A DNA stretch of 64,000 nt from a virus. The position numbers and the translations under genes were made by a program. Positions 1 to 8,924 of this stretch are shown piece by piece. The stretch spans positions 1-64,000 of the IMG/VR virus record IMGVR_UViG_3300037961_004224. One strand, given 5' to 3'. A model generated the notes under the pieces. That model made no database searches. It worked only from the letters and a program-made list of their open reading frames with translations, and was not told the DNA's origin. Each line of letters starts with the position of its first letter. Positions within the stretch are counted from its first letter, which is position 1.

Positions 1-2
1 GT

Positions 3-260
3 GGCAAATACTACCCATTTAAGAATTTTAGAACAAGATACTGGGAGGTAAAGTTCTTTGACCAAGGTTTTCGTAGAATTATAAAAGCAAAGATATTCAC
101 AGAAACTCATACCCAATACGATCCAGAGGTAGCAGACAGGGAGTTTTTTCCCAGTAAACTCAGGAGAGGTCTTACAAAACTACCGATAGATAAGTCTGCT
201 GTTATAAATAATCCAGAATGGCAAGACTTTGTAGAAAGATTAGTTCCACAATTTAATTAG
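3..260 (+). CDS. C-terminal end of an unidentified protein (partial)
   Basis: An open frame enters from the left edge of the window and ends with TAG at 258-260, giving the last 85 residues of a protein whose start lies outside. The fragment is rich in aromatic and charged residues (for example KFFDQGFRRIIKAKIF and NPEWQDFVERLVPQFN) and has no motif I recognise. The next gene starts 8 bases downstream, so it is probably the preceding member of the same operon. Confidence 0.6.
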   Translation, partial: GKYYPFKNFRTRYWEVKFFDQGFRRIIKAKIFTETHTQYDPEVADREFFPSKLRRGLTKLPIDKSAVINNPEWQDFVERLVPQFN

Positions 261-268
261 GAAAACAA

Positions 269-703
269 ATGAAAAATATTATTTTTGGATGGAGTATTAT
301 TATTTTATGTATTGTTGGTGGTTGCAGATACGGTCAATACCGTTCTGACTCACAAACAAAAGAACAACTGCAAAAAGTAATTAACTGGAATACAAAACAG
401 ATTCACAGTCTGGGTGTTGCGGCAGCCACAGACAAACACAATGGAGAATTGTTGATTCAGATACTAAATAAGATAGAGGGCAATCCAGTCAAGCCTGTGC
501 CTAAATTTATACCGATTGGAGACATAGTAAGCTCAGACCCAACCGTTGAAGATGATGATGTGCCGATTACATTTGAGCAAGTATTTAAAGATCAGCGTGA
601 AGTAGATCAGTCGATCAGGGCTTTTGCTAGTAACAACCTTTTCCAAGCAGAGTCATTGCATAATATTTTAATAAAAATAAAATCTAATAATGAAAAAGAT
701 TGA
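269..703 (+). CDS. Small predicted lipoprotein, function unknown
   Basis: This 144-residue protein starts with a hydrophobic stretch (about residues 5-18) ending in a lipobox-like VGGC, so the mature protein would begin at Cys19 and be lipid-anchored. The rest is hydrophilic with an acidic patch (EDDD, about residues 91-97). No enzymatic motif is visible. Its stop codon overlaps the next gene's possible TTG start (TTGA), suggesting translational coupling. The membrane location is inferred from the signal only. Confidence 0.6.
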   Translation: MKNIIFGWSIIILCIVGGCRYGQYRSDSQTKEQLQKVINWNTKQIHSLGVAAATDKHNGELLIQILNKIEGNPVKPVPKFIPIGDIVSSDPTVEDDDVPITFEQVFKDQREVDQSIRAFASNNLFQAESLHNILIKIKSNNEKD

Positions 704-1086
704 GTATAATTGTGATAGTCAAAGTGCTAAAGAAGCACCTGAAAATGGGACATCCTTCTTTAAATAAATGTCCACTCAGTTTGGCTTTTCAAGAGAAATT
801 TGGATTCACTTCTAAATATGATACAAGATTAGTTCAAGTAAGTAGGAAATGCCTAACTTTACTGAACTATAACGGATTGTACGTTTATACAGTTAAACTT
901 CCTCCTATAGCAGAGCAATTTAATGATGCCTATTGGAAACATTATGAAGATGCTAGTAAATTTTCAAAATTACCAAAACCTTGTGAATTTGAGATAGGAG
1001 TAGTTGATGGATATGATGTGTTGCACAAAGTTATATTTGATATAAAAAACTGGCATGGAGATATGGAATATGAGTACCCAAGTTAA
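700..1086 (+). CDS. Conserved phage-type hypothetical protein
   Basis: This frame starts at TTG 700, overlapping the preceding stop; GTG 712 and ATG 745 are alternatives and none has a strong ribosome-binding site. The beginning (KVLKKHLKMGHPS...CPLSLAF) resembles small phage proteins of unknown function that begin with a helix followed by a CP(I/L)ALA-like segment; this similarity is from memory and unverified. No catalytic motif is visible. The 3' end overlaps the next gene by about 17 bases. Confidence 0.5.
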   Translation: MSIIVIVKVLKKHLKMGHPSLNKCPLSLAFQEKFGFTSKYDTRLVQVSRKCLTLLNYNGLYVYTVKLPPIAEQFNDAYWKHYEDASKFSKLPKPCEFEIGVVDGYDVLHKVIFDIKNWHGDMEYEYPS

Positions 1087-1513
1087 ATTGAAGCGTGGTC
1101 AAAAGTTATGTACCGAGTGTGGTTCTGTAAATGCAGCACGACAAAGGGTGTGCAAACAATGTGGTCATCAGTTTATTTCTAAGAATACACCTGTATCTGG
1201 AGAGATAAAAGACTGGAAATCGTTAAAAAAAGGTACTTTAATTAAGGTAATACAGGGTACTGGGCCATATTTTATCAGTAAAAAAGATTGTGATGAAGCA
1301 TTTGCTGGTGAAAAAATTTGCATGGGTAATACTGGTGTATATAAGGTAGTAGGAGTTGATGATAAGGGAATAGTGGCCTATGGAGCATCTCCAAAAAATG
1401 CAGGCTTTACTTATCTTTACATGGGAAATGCTAGAGTATCGCAGACTACCGGAACTTACTTAGAACCATATAGAATAAAATTTGTAAAAAAATTAAAAAG
1501 GAAGAATAAATGA
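1070..1513 (+). CDS. Zinc-ribbon protein, function unknown
   Basis: The N-terminus carries two CxxC pairs (CTEC and CKQC, about 12 residues apart), a classic zinc-ribbon. The remaining roughly 100 residues look like a compact beta-rich domain (TLIKVIQGTGPYFI, GVYKVVGVDDKG). I chose ATG 1070 (MSTQVKL) because GGAG lies about 10 bases upstream; the frame is open to an earlier ATG at 1055. The last bases overlap the next start (ATGA). A nucleic-acid or protein-binding role is possible but not shown. Confidence 0.55.
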   Translation: MSTQVKLKRGQKLCTECGSVNAARQRVCKQCGHQFISKNTPVSGEIKDWKSLKKGTLIKVIQGTGPYFISKKDCDEAFAGEKICMGNTGVYKVVGVDDKGIVAYGASPKNAGFTYLYMGNARVSQTTGTYLEPYRIKFVKKLKRKNK

Positions 1514-2037
1514 GCGATTTAACAGTAACGGCAACCATATCAAATGATATATCATACACGATAGTAAAACTTGGCTCAAATACACAAAGCGAGTCTGCAT
1601 CTTTAGCTTATAGTCAGGCATTGACCTCACCAACTGGCACTTATTCTGCTTCAGGGCTTCAAATAAACTATGGTGTTTTACAAAGCGGTAGTGTTCCTGC
1701 TTCTGGAAAAGTGTCTTTTGATTTAAAAGCATTTGAAAAAGAATCGTTTGGTGCTTCTGCAAACATTTCTTTTACTAAAATTAAATCAATACTTGTGGAA
1801 AATAGAAATACAAGTTATGGAGAAGATTTAATTATTGGTGCTACGGGAACAAAAGCATTTACAGAGCCTTGGAGCAATTCAGGTGGTGGCTCAATCAAGC
1901 CTTATGCAGTTTGGAGTTACTCTGATCCAATATCCGGTGCTGTTGTAGACGCTACAAATAAAGAGTTTGTTATACAAAATAATAATACAGGAACCCCAAT
2001 TCTGTACACTACAATAGCAGTTGGGGTAACGGGATAA
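1510..2037 (+). CDS. Possible virion structural protein
   Basis: The 175-residue product is Ser/Thr/Gly-rich with alternating beta-strand patterns (VTATISNDISYTIVKLG, GKVSFDLKAF) and almost no Cys, a composition typical of phage tail or capsid decoration proteins. No signal peptide or catalytic motif is seen. It starts with ATG overlapping the previous stop and is followed after 2 bases by a glycosyltransferase gene. The structural role is inferred from composition only. Confidence 0.45.
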   Translation: MSDLTVTATISNDISYTIVKLGSNTQSESASLAYSQALTSPTGTYSASGLQINYGVLQSGSVPASGKVSFDLKAFEKESFGASANISFTKIKSILVENRNTSYGEDLIIGATGTKAFTEPWSNSGGGSIKPYAVWSYSDPISGAVVDATNKEFVIQNNNTGTPILYTTIAVGVTG

Positions 2038-2039
2038 AT

Positions 2040-2879
2040 ATGAAGGTTTTATGGATTGCAGATTTTGGACTCCAGCATAATATAGGTGGGGCACAAAGGA
2101 CAGACTCATTTGTAATACAAGAAGGCATCAACAGAGGTCATGAGATAGTTTTTCTAAACTATGACACTCCAAGCGATGTCTTGAATGATACATATGATTT
2201 AGTAGTTACTGGAAACTTAGAAACAATTAGTCAGAGAAGACCTGATGTTTTTCAGTATTTATTAAATCATCCTAATCATGTAAGGTTTGAGCATGACTCA
2301 AATTCTTATTTGTCTCAAGATGCAAGAAAAGCATTATTTAATTCTACAAAAAAAACTATCTTTCTGTCTGAATTTCATCATCAAACATTCGTACAGCTAT
2401 ATGGAAACATATTCAAAAATGTCGAGATAGTCAGACCTTTTATTGATTCAAAAGTATTTTATGATTTCCAACAGGAAAGAGAAGAAAAAACTTTATATGT
2501 TGGGTTTTTTCATTTCCTGAAAGGTACTGTAAAATTTTTGGACTTTGTTATCAACAATCCAGATAAGAAGTTCATAGTCGCCGGATGGGGCAACAAGGGG
2601 TTTGAGGACCATATAAAGTATCTGCACAATGTCGAGTACATAGGCAAAGTAGATCATGGTGAAATGCCAAAATTATTCAATAAATACAAAACCATGTATT
2701 ATCATCCAGAAAAATTTGAGCCATTCTGTAGATCAGTAGGAGAAGCAATAATGTGTGGGATGCAATTAGACGTAAGTGATAATATTGGTGCTTTTCATGA
2801 TCTTCAAAAGTATGGCATAGAAGAATTAAGACAGATGTGTTCTGATTCTCCTAAGATTTGGTGGAACAAAGTTGAATAA
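2040..2879 (+). CDS. GT-B glycosyltransferase (GT4-like)
   Basis: This 279-residue protein begins with a Rossmann strand and a glycine turn (VLWIADFG...NIGGAQRT), as in family 4 glycosyltransferases. It ends with the donor-binding region, where FEPFCRSVGEAIMCG gives the E-x7-E-type pattern (EKFEPFCRSVGEA). A middle segment (KTLYVGFFHFLKGTVKFLDFV) matches the usual GT4 linker and first strand of the C-terminal domain. It is short for the family (350-400 residues). It probably adds a sugar in the phage- or host-surface glycan pathway encoded downstream; donor and acceptor are unknown. Confidence 0.7.
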   Translation: MKVLWIADFGLQHNIGGAQRTDSFVIQEGINRGHEIVFLNYDTPSDVLNDTYDLVVTGNLETISQRRPDVFQYLLNHPNHVRFEHDSNSYLSQDARKALFNSTKKTIFLSEFHHQTFVQLYGNIFKNVEIVRPFIDSKVFYDFQQEREEKTLYVGFFHFLKGTVKFLDFVINNPDKKFIVAGWGNKGFEDHIKYLHNVEYIGKVDHGEMPKLFNKYKTMYYHPEKFEPFCRSVGEAIMCGMQLDVSDNIGAFHDLQKYGIEELRQMCSDSPKIWWNKVE

Positions 2880-2883
2880 TACC

Positions 2884-2892
2884 GAGTATAAT
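2884..2892 (+). promoter_or_regulatory. Candidate phage promoter (AGTATAATT motif)
   Basis: In the only real gap of this region, the sequence GAGTATAATT contains a perfect TATAAT box about 50 bases before the next start codon, with no convincing -35 box. Near-identical motifs recur in intergenic gaps at 13344, 23307 and 31128. The promoter role is inferred from position and recurrence. Confidence 0.4.
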
Positions 2893-2934
2893 TTTATATG
2901 ACGTGTTGTTTTATACCACTAAAAGGATGTGAAT

Positions 2935-3804
2935 ATGAATGTTGGAGTTATTGGAAGAGGCTTTGTAGGCGGCTCAATAGAAAAGTTTTTGAAAACAAGA
3001 AGTAAATATCCTGTAAAATCTTATGATTTAAAAGATGATACAGATATGAATAATGCCTACAGCAACATTGTAAAACGCAGCGATCTTATCTATGTCTGCG
3101 TTCCAACACCGATGGACTATCAAGGAAATTGTTATACTGATATAGTCAGAGGTTGTGTACAACTCCTGAATTTCTATGCAGATGCACATAAAAAAAGACC
3201 TGTCGTTTTGTTAAAATCAACGATGGTTCCAAAGACCACAGAATCTTTTAAAAAAGAATTTAAAAATCTAATCTTTGTAACTAATCCAGAATTTCTAACA
3301 GAAAGAACCGCATATGATGATTTATGCAATAGTAAGTTTCATGTTATAGGCATTGATGATTCTGAAACTGAAACTAAAAAACTACTGCTTGATTATCATA
3401 ACTCGATGTGGCCTGATTCTAAATCTATCTTTGTAACTAATACTCAGGCAGAGATGATAAAGTATCTTACCAATACTTATTTTTCTGTAAAAGTTTCTTT
3501 TGCCAATCACATCTATCAGCTTTGTCAAGCTATGGGAATGGATTACAAAACATTCATTGACGCAGCTATAGAGTCAGACCCTAGACTTGGAGAGCTACAC
3601 TGGAATGTTCCCGGCCCCGATGGTCTTATGGGGTTTGGTGGAAAATGTTTTCCAAAAGACTTTAATGGAATGATTAAACTATTTGATGAAAATAATGTTA
3701 ATTGTGAAATTTTAAAGATGATTTGGAAGTATAATGTAGATGTTAGGGGAGAAAATGACTGGCAAAAAATTGAAGGTGCGGTGTGTCAAGAACAGGATCA
3801 ATAG
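2935..3804 (+). CDS. UDP-glucose/GDP-mannose dehydrogenase-like protein
   Basis: The N-terminus has the NAD-binding fingerprint GVIGRGFVGGS and the middle contains the family's catalytic cysteine motif GFGGKCFPKDF. Such enzymes oxidise C6 of a nucleotide sugar to the uronic acid in two NAD-dependent steps. At about 289 residues it is about 100 short and lacks the C-terminal UDP-binding domain, so the substrate may differ or a partner may supply it. I chose ATG 2935 because AAAAGGA precedes it by about 8 bases; GTG 2929 is an alternative. It heads the glycan operon behind a candidate promoter. Confidence 0.75.
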   Translation: MNVGVIGRGFVGGSIEKFLKTRSKYPVKSYDLKDDTDMNNAYSNIVKRSDLIYVCVPTPMDYQGNCYTDIVRGCVQLLNFYADAHKKRPVVLLKSTMVPKTTESFKKEFKNLIFVTNPEFLTERTAYDDLCNSKFHVIGIDDSETETKKLLLDYHNSMWPDSKSIFVTNTQAEMIKYLTNTYFSVKVSFANHIYQLCQAMGMDYKTFIDAAIESDPRLGELHWNVPGPDGLMGFGGKCFPKDFNGMIKLFDENNVNCEILKMIWKYNVDVRGENDWQKIEGAVCQEQDQ

Positions 3805-4790
3805 TATTTGCAACTAAATCTGGACTAGGCATACTAGCTAAAAATTTATATGAATCAAAAATAATAGATAAAGTCTTTATAGCTGGTCATCCTAAATTTG
3901 AATCTCATCCAGAATGGTACGACAGAAAAGATGTAGTTCTTTCCGAGAAGGAGCTTATTGATTCTGTCGATACCCTTTTTATATTGGAGGCTCCACTACC
4001 AGACCCATTTGATTGGTCTATAGTTGAGTTAGCACAATCTATGGGCAAGCGTGTTGTTCTTATGCCAATGTATGAGTCAACACCACGATCTCATCTTGTG
4101 TTTATGGATAAGATTATATGTCCATCTCTTCTTGATCTTGAATATTATGAAGATTATGACTCATGCTTTATTCCCGTTCCATCGCCAACAGATGTAGAAT
4201 GGAAATTAAGAGAGCGTGCAAATGTATTTGTTCACAATGTTGGGCATGGTGGAATATACTCAAGGAATGGCACTGCTGAAATAATCAAAGCTCTGCCGTT
4301 GATAAAATCTCAAGATATAAAAATTATCATAAGAGTACAACCTGATGCCAACCCAGATATAGCACAACTACTAGATAGTATATCGGATCACAGGGTTTCT
4401 ATAGAAAAAAGACACGTTCCTTTTAAAGAACTGTGGTCTACGGGTGATGTGTTTTTATTTCCAGAGAAGTTCAATGGACTTTCCCTGCCTCTGCAAGAAG
4501 CCCATGCTGCTGGTATGCTCGTTATGGCAGGAGATCGCTCTCCAGTTAATACTTGGCTACCAAAAGAACCACTAATACCTGTGTCTGGTTATTTTAATAC
4601 AGAGCTTCCTTGGATTGGAATAAAAGTAAGAAATGCAATCATGTCTCCAGAAGATATAGCAAAGACTATTGACCAATGGGCCGGTAAAGATATTTCAGAA
4701 TATTCAAAAATCGGACAGTCATGGGCATCTCAGAACACTGGAGATTTACTAAGAGAAAAATATTTGGAGCAATTACATGTCAAAAAATAG
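3783..4790 (+). CDS. GT-B glycosyltransferase
   Basis: This 335-residue protein starts at GTG 3783, inside the end of the preceding gene. Its C-terminal half has the GT4-like donor site: VFLFPEKFNGLSLPLQEAHAAGM, where two acidic residues flank the loop as in the E-x7-E motif. The N-terminal half (SIVFATKSGLGILAKNLYES) resembles a GT-B acceptor domain with its glycine-rich first loop. Its overlap with neighbours on both sides indicates co-translation with the sugar-modifying genes. Specificity is unknown. Confidence 0.65.
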   Translation: MSRTGSIVFATKSGLGILAKNLYESKIIDKVFIAGHPKFESHPEWYDRKDVVLSEKELIDSVDTLFILEAPLPDPFDWSIVELAQSMGKRVVLMPMYESTPRSHLVFMDKIICPSLLDLEYYEDYDSCFIPVPSPTDVEWKLRERANVFVHNVGHGGIYSRNGTAEIIKALPLIKSQDIKIIIRVQPDANPDIAQLLDSISDHRVSIEKRHVPFKELWSTGDVFLFPEKFNGLSLPLQEAHAAGMLVMAGDRSPVNTWLPKEPLIPVSGYFNTELPWIGIKVRNAIMSPEDIAKTIDQWAGKDISEYSKIGQSWASQNTGDLLREKYLEQLHVKK

Positions 4791-5499
4791 ATGTTATTGC
4801 ATGAATTGCATGTTAAAGATGAAAAAGGTCACTAAGCATGATATGGCACAAGCACATATGAGTTTTTTATCTGATCAATATTATTCCCATTTTTATGCAC
4901 ATGGTCAAGTTAAAAGTATTTATAATTATATTCCAAAAACAGCAGAATATTTTATTGTTGCAGGACCAGCCAATGGAGATGAAGCACAAGAAATCTCAAT
5001 TGATTTTCCCGATTTGAAAATAATTGGATTTGAACCTTCAAAAGAAGCGTTTGAATTTCAGACTAAAAATGATTTTCCCGGAGATTTATTTGATGTTGCT
5101 TTATCTAATGAAAATAAAAAATTGAAATTTTATAATAAATCAATTAATCAAGGAACTTGTTTTGGACAAGAAGATGACAATATAGAAAGCTATAATGTAG
5201 ATGCTATAACTATGGATAGCTTCATAGAGGCCAATCCCAAAATAAATAATATAGTCTTGTGGGCCGACATAGAAGGCGGTGAATATGATATGTTAATGGG
5301 GTTTGAAAAATATCTTGATCGTGTTTTATGTATGAATTTAGAAGTCATGGAAGACCCTAACAATAGAGATGGGTATATTAAAAAAGTGAATGACTTTCTT
5401 GTTAGCAATGGGTTTTATCTTGCACGCAGATGGAATCTAGGTAGACCACAAAAAAATGGTGAATTTTTAAGAGGAGATTACATATATGTCAGAAAATGA
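4777..5499 (+). CDS. FkbM-family SAM-dependent methyltransferase
   Basis: The core has the FkbM pattern: a nucleotide-binding segment (YFIVAGPANGDEAQEI), an acidic strand end (IIGFEPSKEA) and the characteristic ADIEGGEYDMLMG after the MDSFI segment. FkbM enzymes methylate hydroxyl groups of sugars or polyketides using S-adenosylmethionine. The N-terminus carries a Cys cluster (CYCMNCMLK) not typical of the fold, possibly a small metal site. Its position between glycosyltransferases supports O-methylation of a glycan. Confidence 0.75.
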   Translation: MSKNRCYCMNCMLKMKKVTKHDMAQAHMSFLSDQYYSHFYAHGQVKSIYNYIPKTAEYFIVAGPANGDEAQEISIDFPDLKIIGFEPSKEAFEFQTKNDFPGDLFDVALSNENKKLKFYNKSINQGTCFGQEDDNIESYNVDAITMDSFIEANPKINNIVLWADIEGGEYDMLMGFEKYLDRVLCMNLEVMEDPNNRDGYIKKVNDFLVSNGFYLARRWNLGRPQKNGEFLRGDYIYVRK

Positions 5500-6067
5500 A
5501 TTTTGGATGGATAAAGAAGAACAAGAATTTTTCATGAGCCACGTTAAAAAAAGCCATAAGGTTTTGGAATGGGGGTCTGGAAACTCTACGCTGCATTTAC
5601 AAGATAAAGTTAAGAAATTAGTATCTGTTGAGCATAATCCTGAGTGGTATGATAAGCTACAACCTCAACTAAAAAAATCTGTTGAGTACATTCTTGCAAC
5701 GCCAAATATACCAGACTGGGAAAATCAATTTAGCATTGTCGGTCAAGACGAAAATGGCCAGCCGCAAATAACTAAAAATATAAAAGCAGACGATGGAACT
5801 CTTGAAGATTTTTGCAATTATGTTACAGCACCATCGTTGTTGACAGATCATAAATTCGATATTATTTTTATTGATGGAAGAGCAAGAGTGGCTTGTGCAT
5901 TTGCTAGTATGTTTTTAATAAAGCCCAGAGGCAAAATATTCATACATGATTTCGGACCCGGAGTAAAGCATCCTACTTTGCCATATAGGGTATACTACAA
6001 TTTAGTCAATGATTTTCTTGAACCAGTTGACAATGTGAAAACTATGTATATGTTTAAGGCCAGATAA
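5486..6067 (+). CDS. Class I SAM-dependent methyltransferase
   Basis: Motif I is clear (KVLEWGSGNSTLHL), followed by an acidic residue at the end of the second strand (VSVEHNPEW) and a fourth-strand motif (DIIFIDGRAR). The 193-residue size fits a single Rossmann methyltransferase domain. It overlaps the FkbM-type gene by 14 bases and is likely co-expressed for glycan decoration. The acceptor is unknown. Confidence 0.65.
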   Translation: MSENEFWMDKEEQEFFMSHVKKSHKVLEWGSGNSTLHLQDKVKKLVSVEHNPEWYDKLQPQLKKSVEYILATPNIPDWENQFSIVGQDENGQPQITKNIKADDGTLEDFCNYVTAPSLLTDHKFDIIFIDGRARVACAFASMFLIKPRGKIFIHDFGPGVKHPTLPYRVYYNLVNDFLEPVDNVKTMYMFKAR

Positions 6068-6068
6068 A

Positions 6069-6266
6069 ATGAGAGAACGATGTAAAGATTGCGGCGGTTA
6101 TCATGACAATGATAAAACAAATATGGCAAAATCTGTATTACTAACCACTATACAAGAGTTAAAGAAACACTATGATGCCAGAATAAGATTAGACCAAAAA
6201 ATAAAAACACTTGAAGAAACAGTTTTAGAGTACCAATTAGTTATATTTAGTGAAGGCGAGAGATGA
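6069..6266 (+). CDS. Small hypothetical protein, coiled coil
   Basis: A 65-residue protein with an N-terminal C-x2-C (CKDCGG) and a following His, then a charged helix (IQELKKHYDARIRLDQKIKTLEETVLEYQ) likely to form a coiled coil. It sits 1 base after the methyltransferase and overlaps the next gene by 4 bases (ATGA), so it is probably translated. Function unknown. Confidence 0.5.
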   Translation: MRERCKDCGGYHDNDKTNMAKSVLLTTIQELKKHYDARIRLDQKIKTLEETVLEYQLVIFSEGER

Positions 6267-7150
6267 AATTAAAAGTATTGCCAAGCACGCTTCAATATTC
6301 TGCAAAACAGCTAAAATATAGCAATGAATTATTTTTTTCTCCAGTTATAAAATTTCTGTCAGAAAAAATTGATATTACATTTGATTTGTATTCCGAAGCT
6401 GATGTTTGCTTTCTTGGATATTTTGGATCAAATGCAATAGTACCACACAAAGATATTTATAACAGTATTATTTCTAAATTTAGGAAAACTAAATACATAG
6501 CGTATATATTTGATATGTACGAATATGATTCATATCAAGATACAATTAAAATATTAAAAATGTGTGATGAAGTGTGGGTTCCTAGTGATTCTACTCGTAA
6601 AATGGTTAAAGATATTTGTGGTTTAGAAAGCAAAGTTGTAGAAATATATGCTCAATTTTTTGAAACACCTAATATAAAAGATGAAAATTATATTTTAAAT
6701 TGTTCACCGAGATATGAATTTGATCCATATTGGAATTGGGCTAACAAAGCATGTAATGAATTAGACATACCGTATAAAGAGACAGATAAAAGATCAGTAA
6801 AAAGATCGGACGGAACAAGACTGCCTTGTGATGTAGAGATAAGCGATTACTACAAACTAATTAGTGAGTGTACATTTACTATTGTTTCAGAATCTTGCAC
6901 TTCAACAGGAGGGCTTGGTAATTTAGAAGCGTTGAACTTAGGGAAAAAATGTATATCAAATAAAAAAAATGGATTGATAAACTATTGTGGAGATTTTGCT
7001 GACTACTTTGATACATATGAAGAACTTAAAAACTTAATAAAATACAACTGGGAAAATAGAAATTTTAGATCAGTTGAAGACTGCAAGAATCATTGCTATA
7101 ACTTTACACCCGAAAAAACCGCCGAAAGATTCTACAAAGAGTTGTTATGA
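6263..7150 (+). CDS. Glycosyltransferase-like protein
   Basis: This 295-residue protein has the GT-B C-terminal layout: a contact strand (CDEVWVPSDSTRKMV), then a glycine-rich acceptor/donor loop (STGGLGNLEALNLGKKCI) where E and G positions match GT4 donor sites. The N-terminal half is divergent. A similar TGG-containing loop occurs in the protein at 9465-10331, suggesting related enzymes. It overlaps both neighbours by 4 bases within the glycan operon. Confidence 0.55.
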   Translation: MKLKVLPSTLQYSAKQLKYSNELFFSPVIKFLSEKIDITFDLYSEADVCFLGYFGSNAIVPHKDIYNSIISKFRKTKYIAYIFDMYEYDSYQDTIKILKMCDEVWVPSDSTRKMVKDICGLESKVVEIYAQFFETPNIKDENYILNCSPRYEFDPYWNWANKACNELDIPYKETDKRSVKRSDGTRLPCDVEISDYYKLISECTFTIVSESCTSTGGLGNLEALNLGKKCISNKKNGLINYCGDFADYFDTYEELKNLIKYNWENRNFRSVEDCKNHCYNFTPEKTAERFYKELL

Positions 7151-8037
7151 AAATATTATATATAGCTAAACATGGCCAACAAAATAATGATGATGAAGGT
7201 TCAATATATGAATCATTGACTTTATTGGGACATAAAGTTGATAGATTTCAGTTAAATTATTTCAAAACAGATAAGCCGATATTAGATAATATCAGTAACC
7301 ATTATGATTTTGCTTTGTTTCATAAACTTCCAGATGCAGATTATGTGGAATATGTCTGTAATAAATGGAAGGGCGTATGTTGGTATTTTGATGCTATTGG
7401 TAAGGGGTTTGATAGTAATGACGACTATGTTAATTTAGTTAAAGATTATTTTAATATAGGATTTTTTACGGATGGTGATTTTGTTAATAGTCAGAACAAA
7501 AATAATGTAAAACTTTTGAGACAAGGTTTAGACTTAGCTGATGATAACAATGTATTTGTTCCTAATGTAGCATACAGATTAGGTGCTGAACCAATACCTT
7601 TTATTTTTATTGGAACTATTGGTCATGGTGGATATTTAGAGCGAGAACAATATCTTGAGAAACTTCAAAATGATTTTATAGGATGGAGACCACACAACAA
7701 GTATGATATTTTTAAAGAACACCTATCCTCTGTTTGCCGACAAACTAAAATTATGCTTGCAATGCCACCAGCTACTGATCACTACTGGTCTAATCGTGTT
7801 TACTTACTAGGAGGAAGAAGTGCTTTTGTTCTTCATCCATATTCTTCTGAATTACAAAAACAATTTGGGGATAGTATGGCTTTTTATAAAGACTATGAAG
7901 AGTTAAAAGAAAAGATAGATTATTTTTTAGTAAACCATGAAGAAAGGCAAAGTATGTCACAAAAAGCACACAGTATCATAATCAATGAACATTCCTATTT
8001 AAATAGATGTTCTGATTTAATTAAGGAGATACAATGA
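7147..8037 (+). CDS. Glycosyltransferase-like protein (CgeB-like), copy 1 of a tandem pair
   Basis: This 296-residue protein is a close paralogue of the next gene: both start MKILYIAKHGQ-x-NNDDEG and share VEYVCNKW, GFFTDGDFV, MPPATD-x-YWSNR and NEHSY. The C-terminal pattern (MPPATDHYWSNRVYLLGGRSAFVLHP...FKDYEELKEKI) resembles the CgeB/DUF3880-type glycosyltransferase fold. The pair probably acts on related donors. The start is ATG 7147, overlapping the previous stop by 4 bases. Confidence 0.6.
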   Translation: MKILYIAKHGQQNNDDEGSIYESLTLLGHKVDRFQLNYFKTDKPILDNISNHYDFALFHKLPDADYVEYVCNKWKGVCWYFDAIGKGFDSNDDYVNLVKDYFNIGFFTDGDFVNSQNKNNVKLLRQGLDLADDNNVFVPNVAYRLGAEPIPFIFIGTIGHGGYLEREQYLEKLQNDFIGWRPHNKYDIFKEHLSSVCRQTKIMLAMPPATDHYWSNRVYLLGGRSAFVLHPYSSELQKQFGDSMAFYKDYEELKEKIDYFLVNHEERQSMSQKAHSIIINEHSYLNRCSDLIKEIQ

Positions 8038-8924
8038 AAATACTATATATTGCAAAACATGGCCAGTCAAATAACGACGATGAAGGTGCAATATACAAAG
8101 GTCTTACTCTTCATGATTGTAGTGTTGATAAATTTGATTTAGTATCATTTGAAGACGATAAAAAACGTCTTGATGAAATAGATGAAGCATATGATTATGT
8201 TTTATTTCATAAACTTCCATGTGAAGATTACGTAGAATATGTCTGCAATAAGTGGGATGGTATTTGCTGGTACTTTGATCCAATAAATAAAGGTTTTCCA
8301 TTAAACGATAAATATGTATCCATGATAAAGGATAATATTAAAATTGGTTTTTTTACAGATGGCGATTTTGTAAAAAAAGAAAACAAAGAAAACCTAAGAA
8401 TACTAAGGCAAGGTCTCGATGATTGTGTGCCAACATGGTCAGATTCAAACAGAATAAAAGATTTTTCTTTTATTGGAACAACATGTCCTAAGAAAAATTG
8501 TAGTTGTGGATATAGCACAAGATCAAATTACATAACAAGGCTGCAATCTGATTTTAAAAACTGGAAACCAGACATTACAAATATATACTGGAAAGAATCT
8601 CTTACCAAAGTGTGCCATTTAAATAAAATCATGCTTGCGATGCCGCCAGCCACTGATCTTTACTGGTCAAATAGACTTTATGTTTTGGCGGGTAGGGGTG
8701 CTTTTGTATTACACCCAGAGTCTTACGAGTTAAAAAAACAGTTTGGTGAAAATTTAGCAATGTATAAAAATTATGAAGAACTAAAAGATAAAATAAATTA
8801 TTACATCAATAACCATGAAAAAAGAAATAATATGGCTAAAAAATGTCAAAGTATAATTGTAAATGAACATTCTTATTTCCATAGATGTAAAGAATTGTCG
8901 GAGATTTTAAATGAATACAGATAG
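8034..8924 (+). CDS. Glycosyltransferase-like protein (CgeB-like), copy 2 of a tandem pair
   Basis: It is exactly the same length (296 residues) as its upstream paralogue and aligns over its whole length, with diverged segments between conserved blocks. A copy-specific insertion carries three cysteines (CPKKNCSCGYS, about residues 150-160), absent from copy 1. This is consistent with an old tandem duplication followed by change in specificity. It overlaps both neighbours. Confidence 0.6.
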   Translation: MKILYIAKHGQSNNDDEGAIYKGLTLHDCSVDKFDLVSFEDDKKRLDEIDEAYDYVLFHKLPCEDYVEYVCNKWDGICWYFDPINKGFPLNDKYVSMIKDNIKIGFFTDGDFVKKENKENLRILRQGLDDCVPTWSDSNRIKDFSFIGTTCPKKNCSCGYSTRSNYITRLQSDFKNWKPDITNIYWKESLTKVCHLNKIMLAMPPATDLYWSNRLYVLAGRGAFVLHPESYELKKQFGENLAMYKNYEELKDKINYYINNHEKRNNMAKKCQSIIVNEHSYFHRCKELSEILNEYR

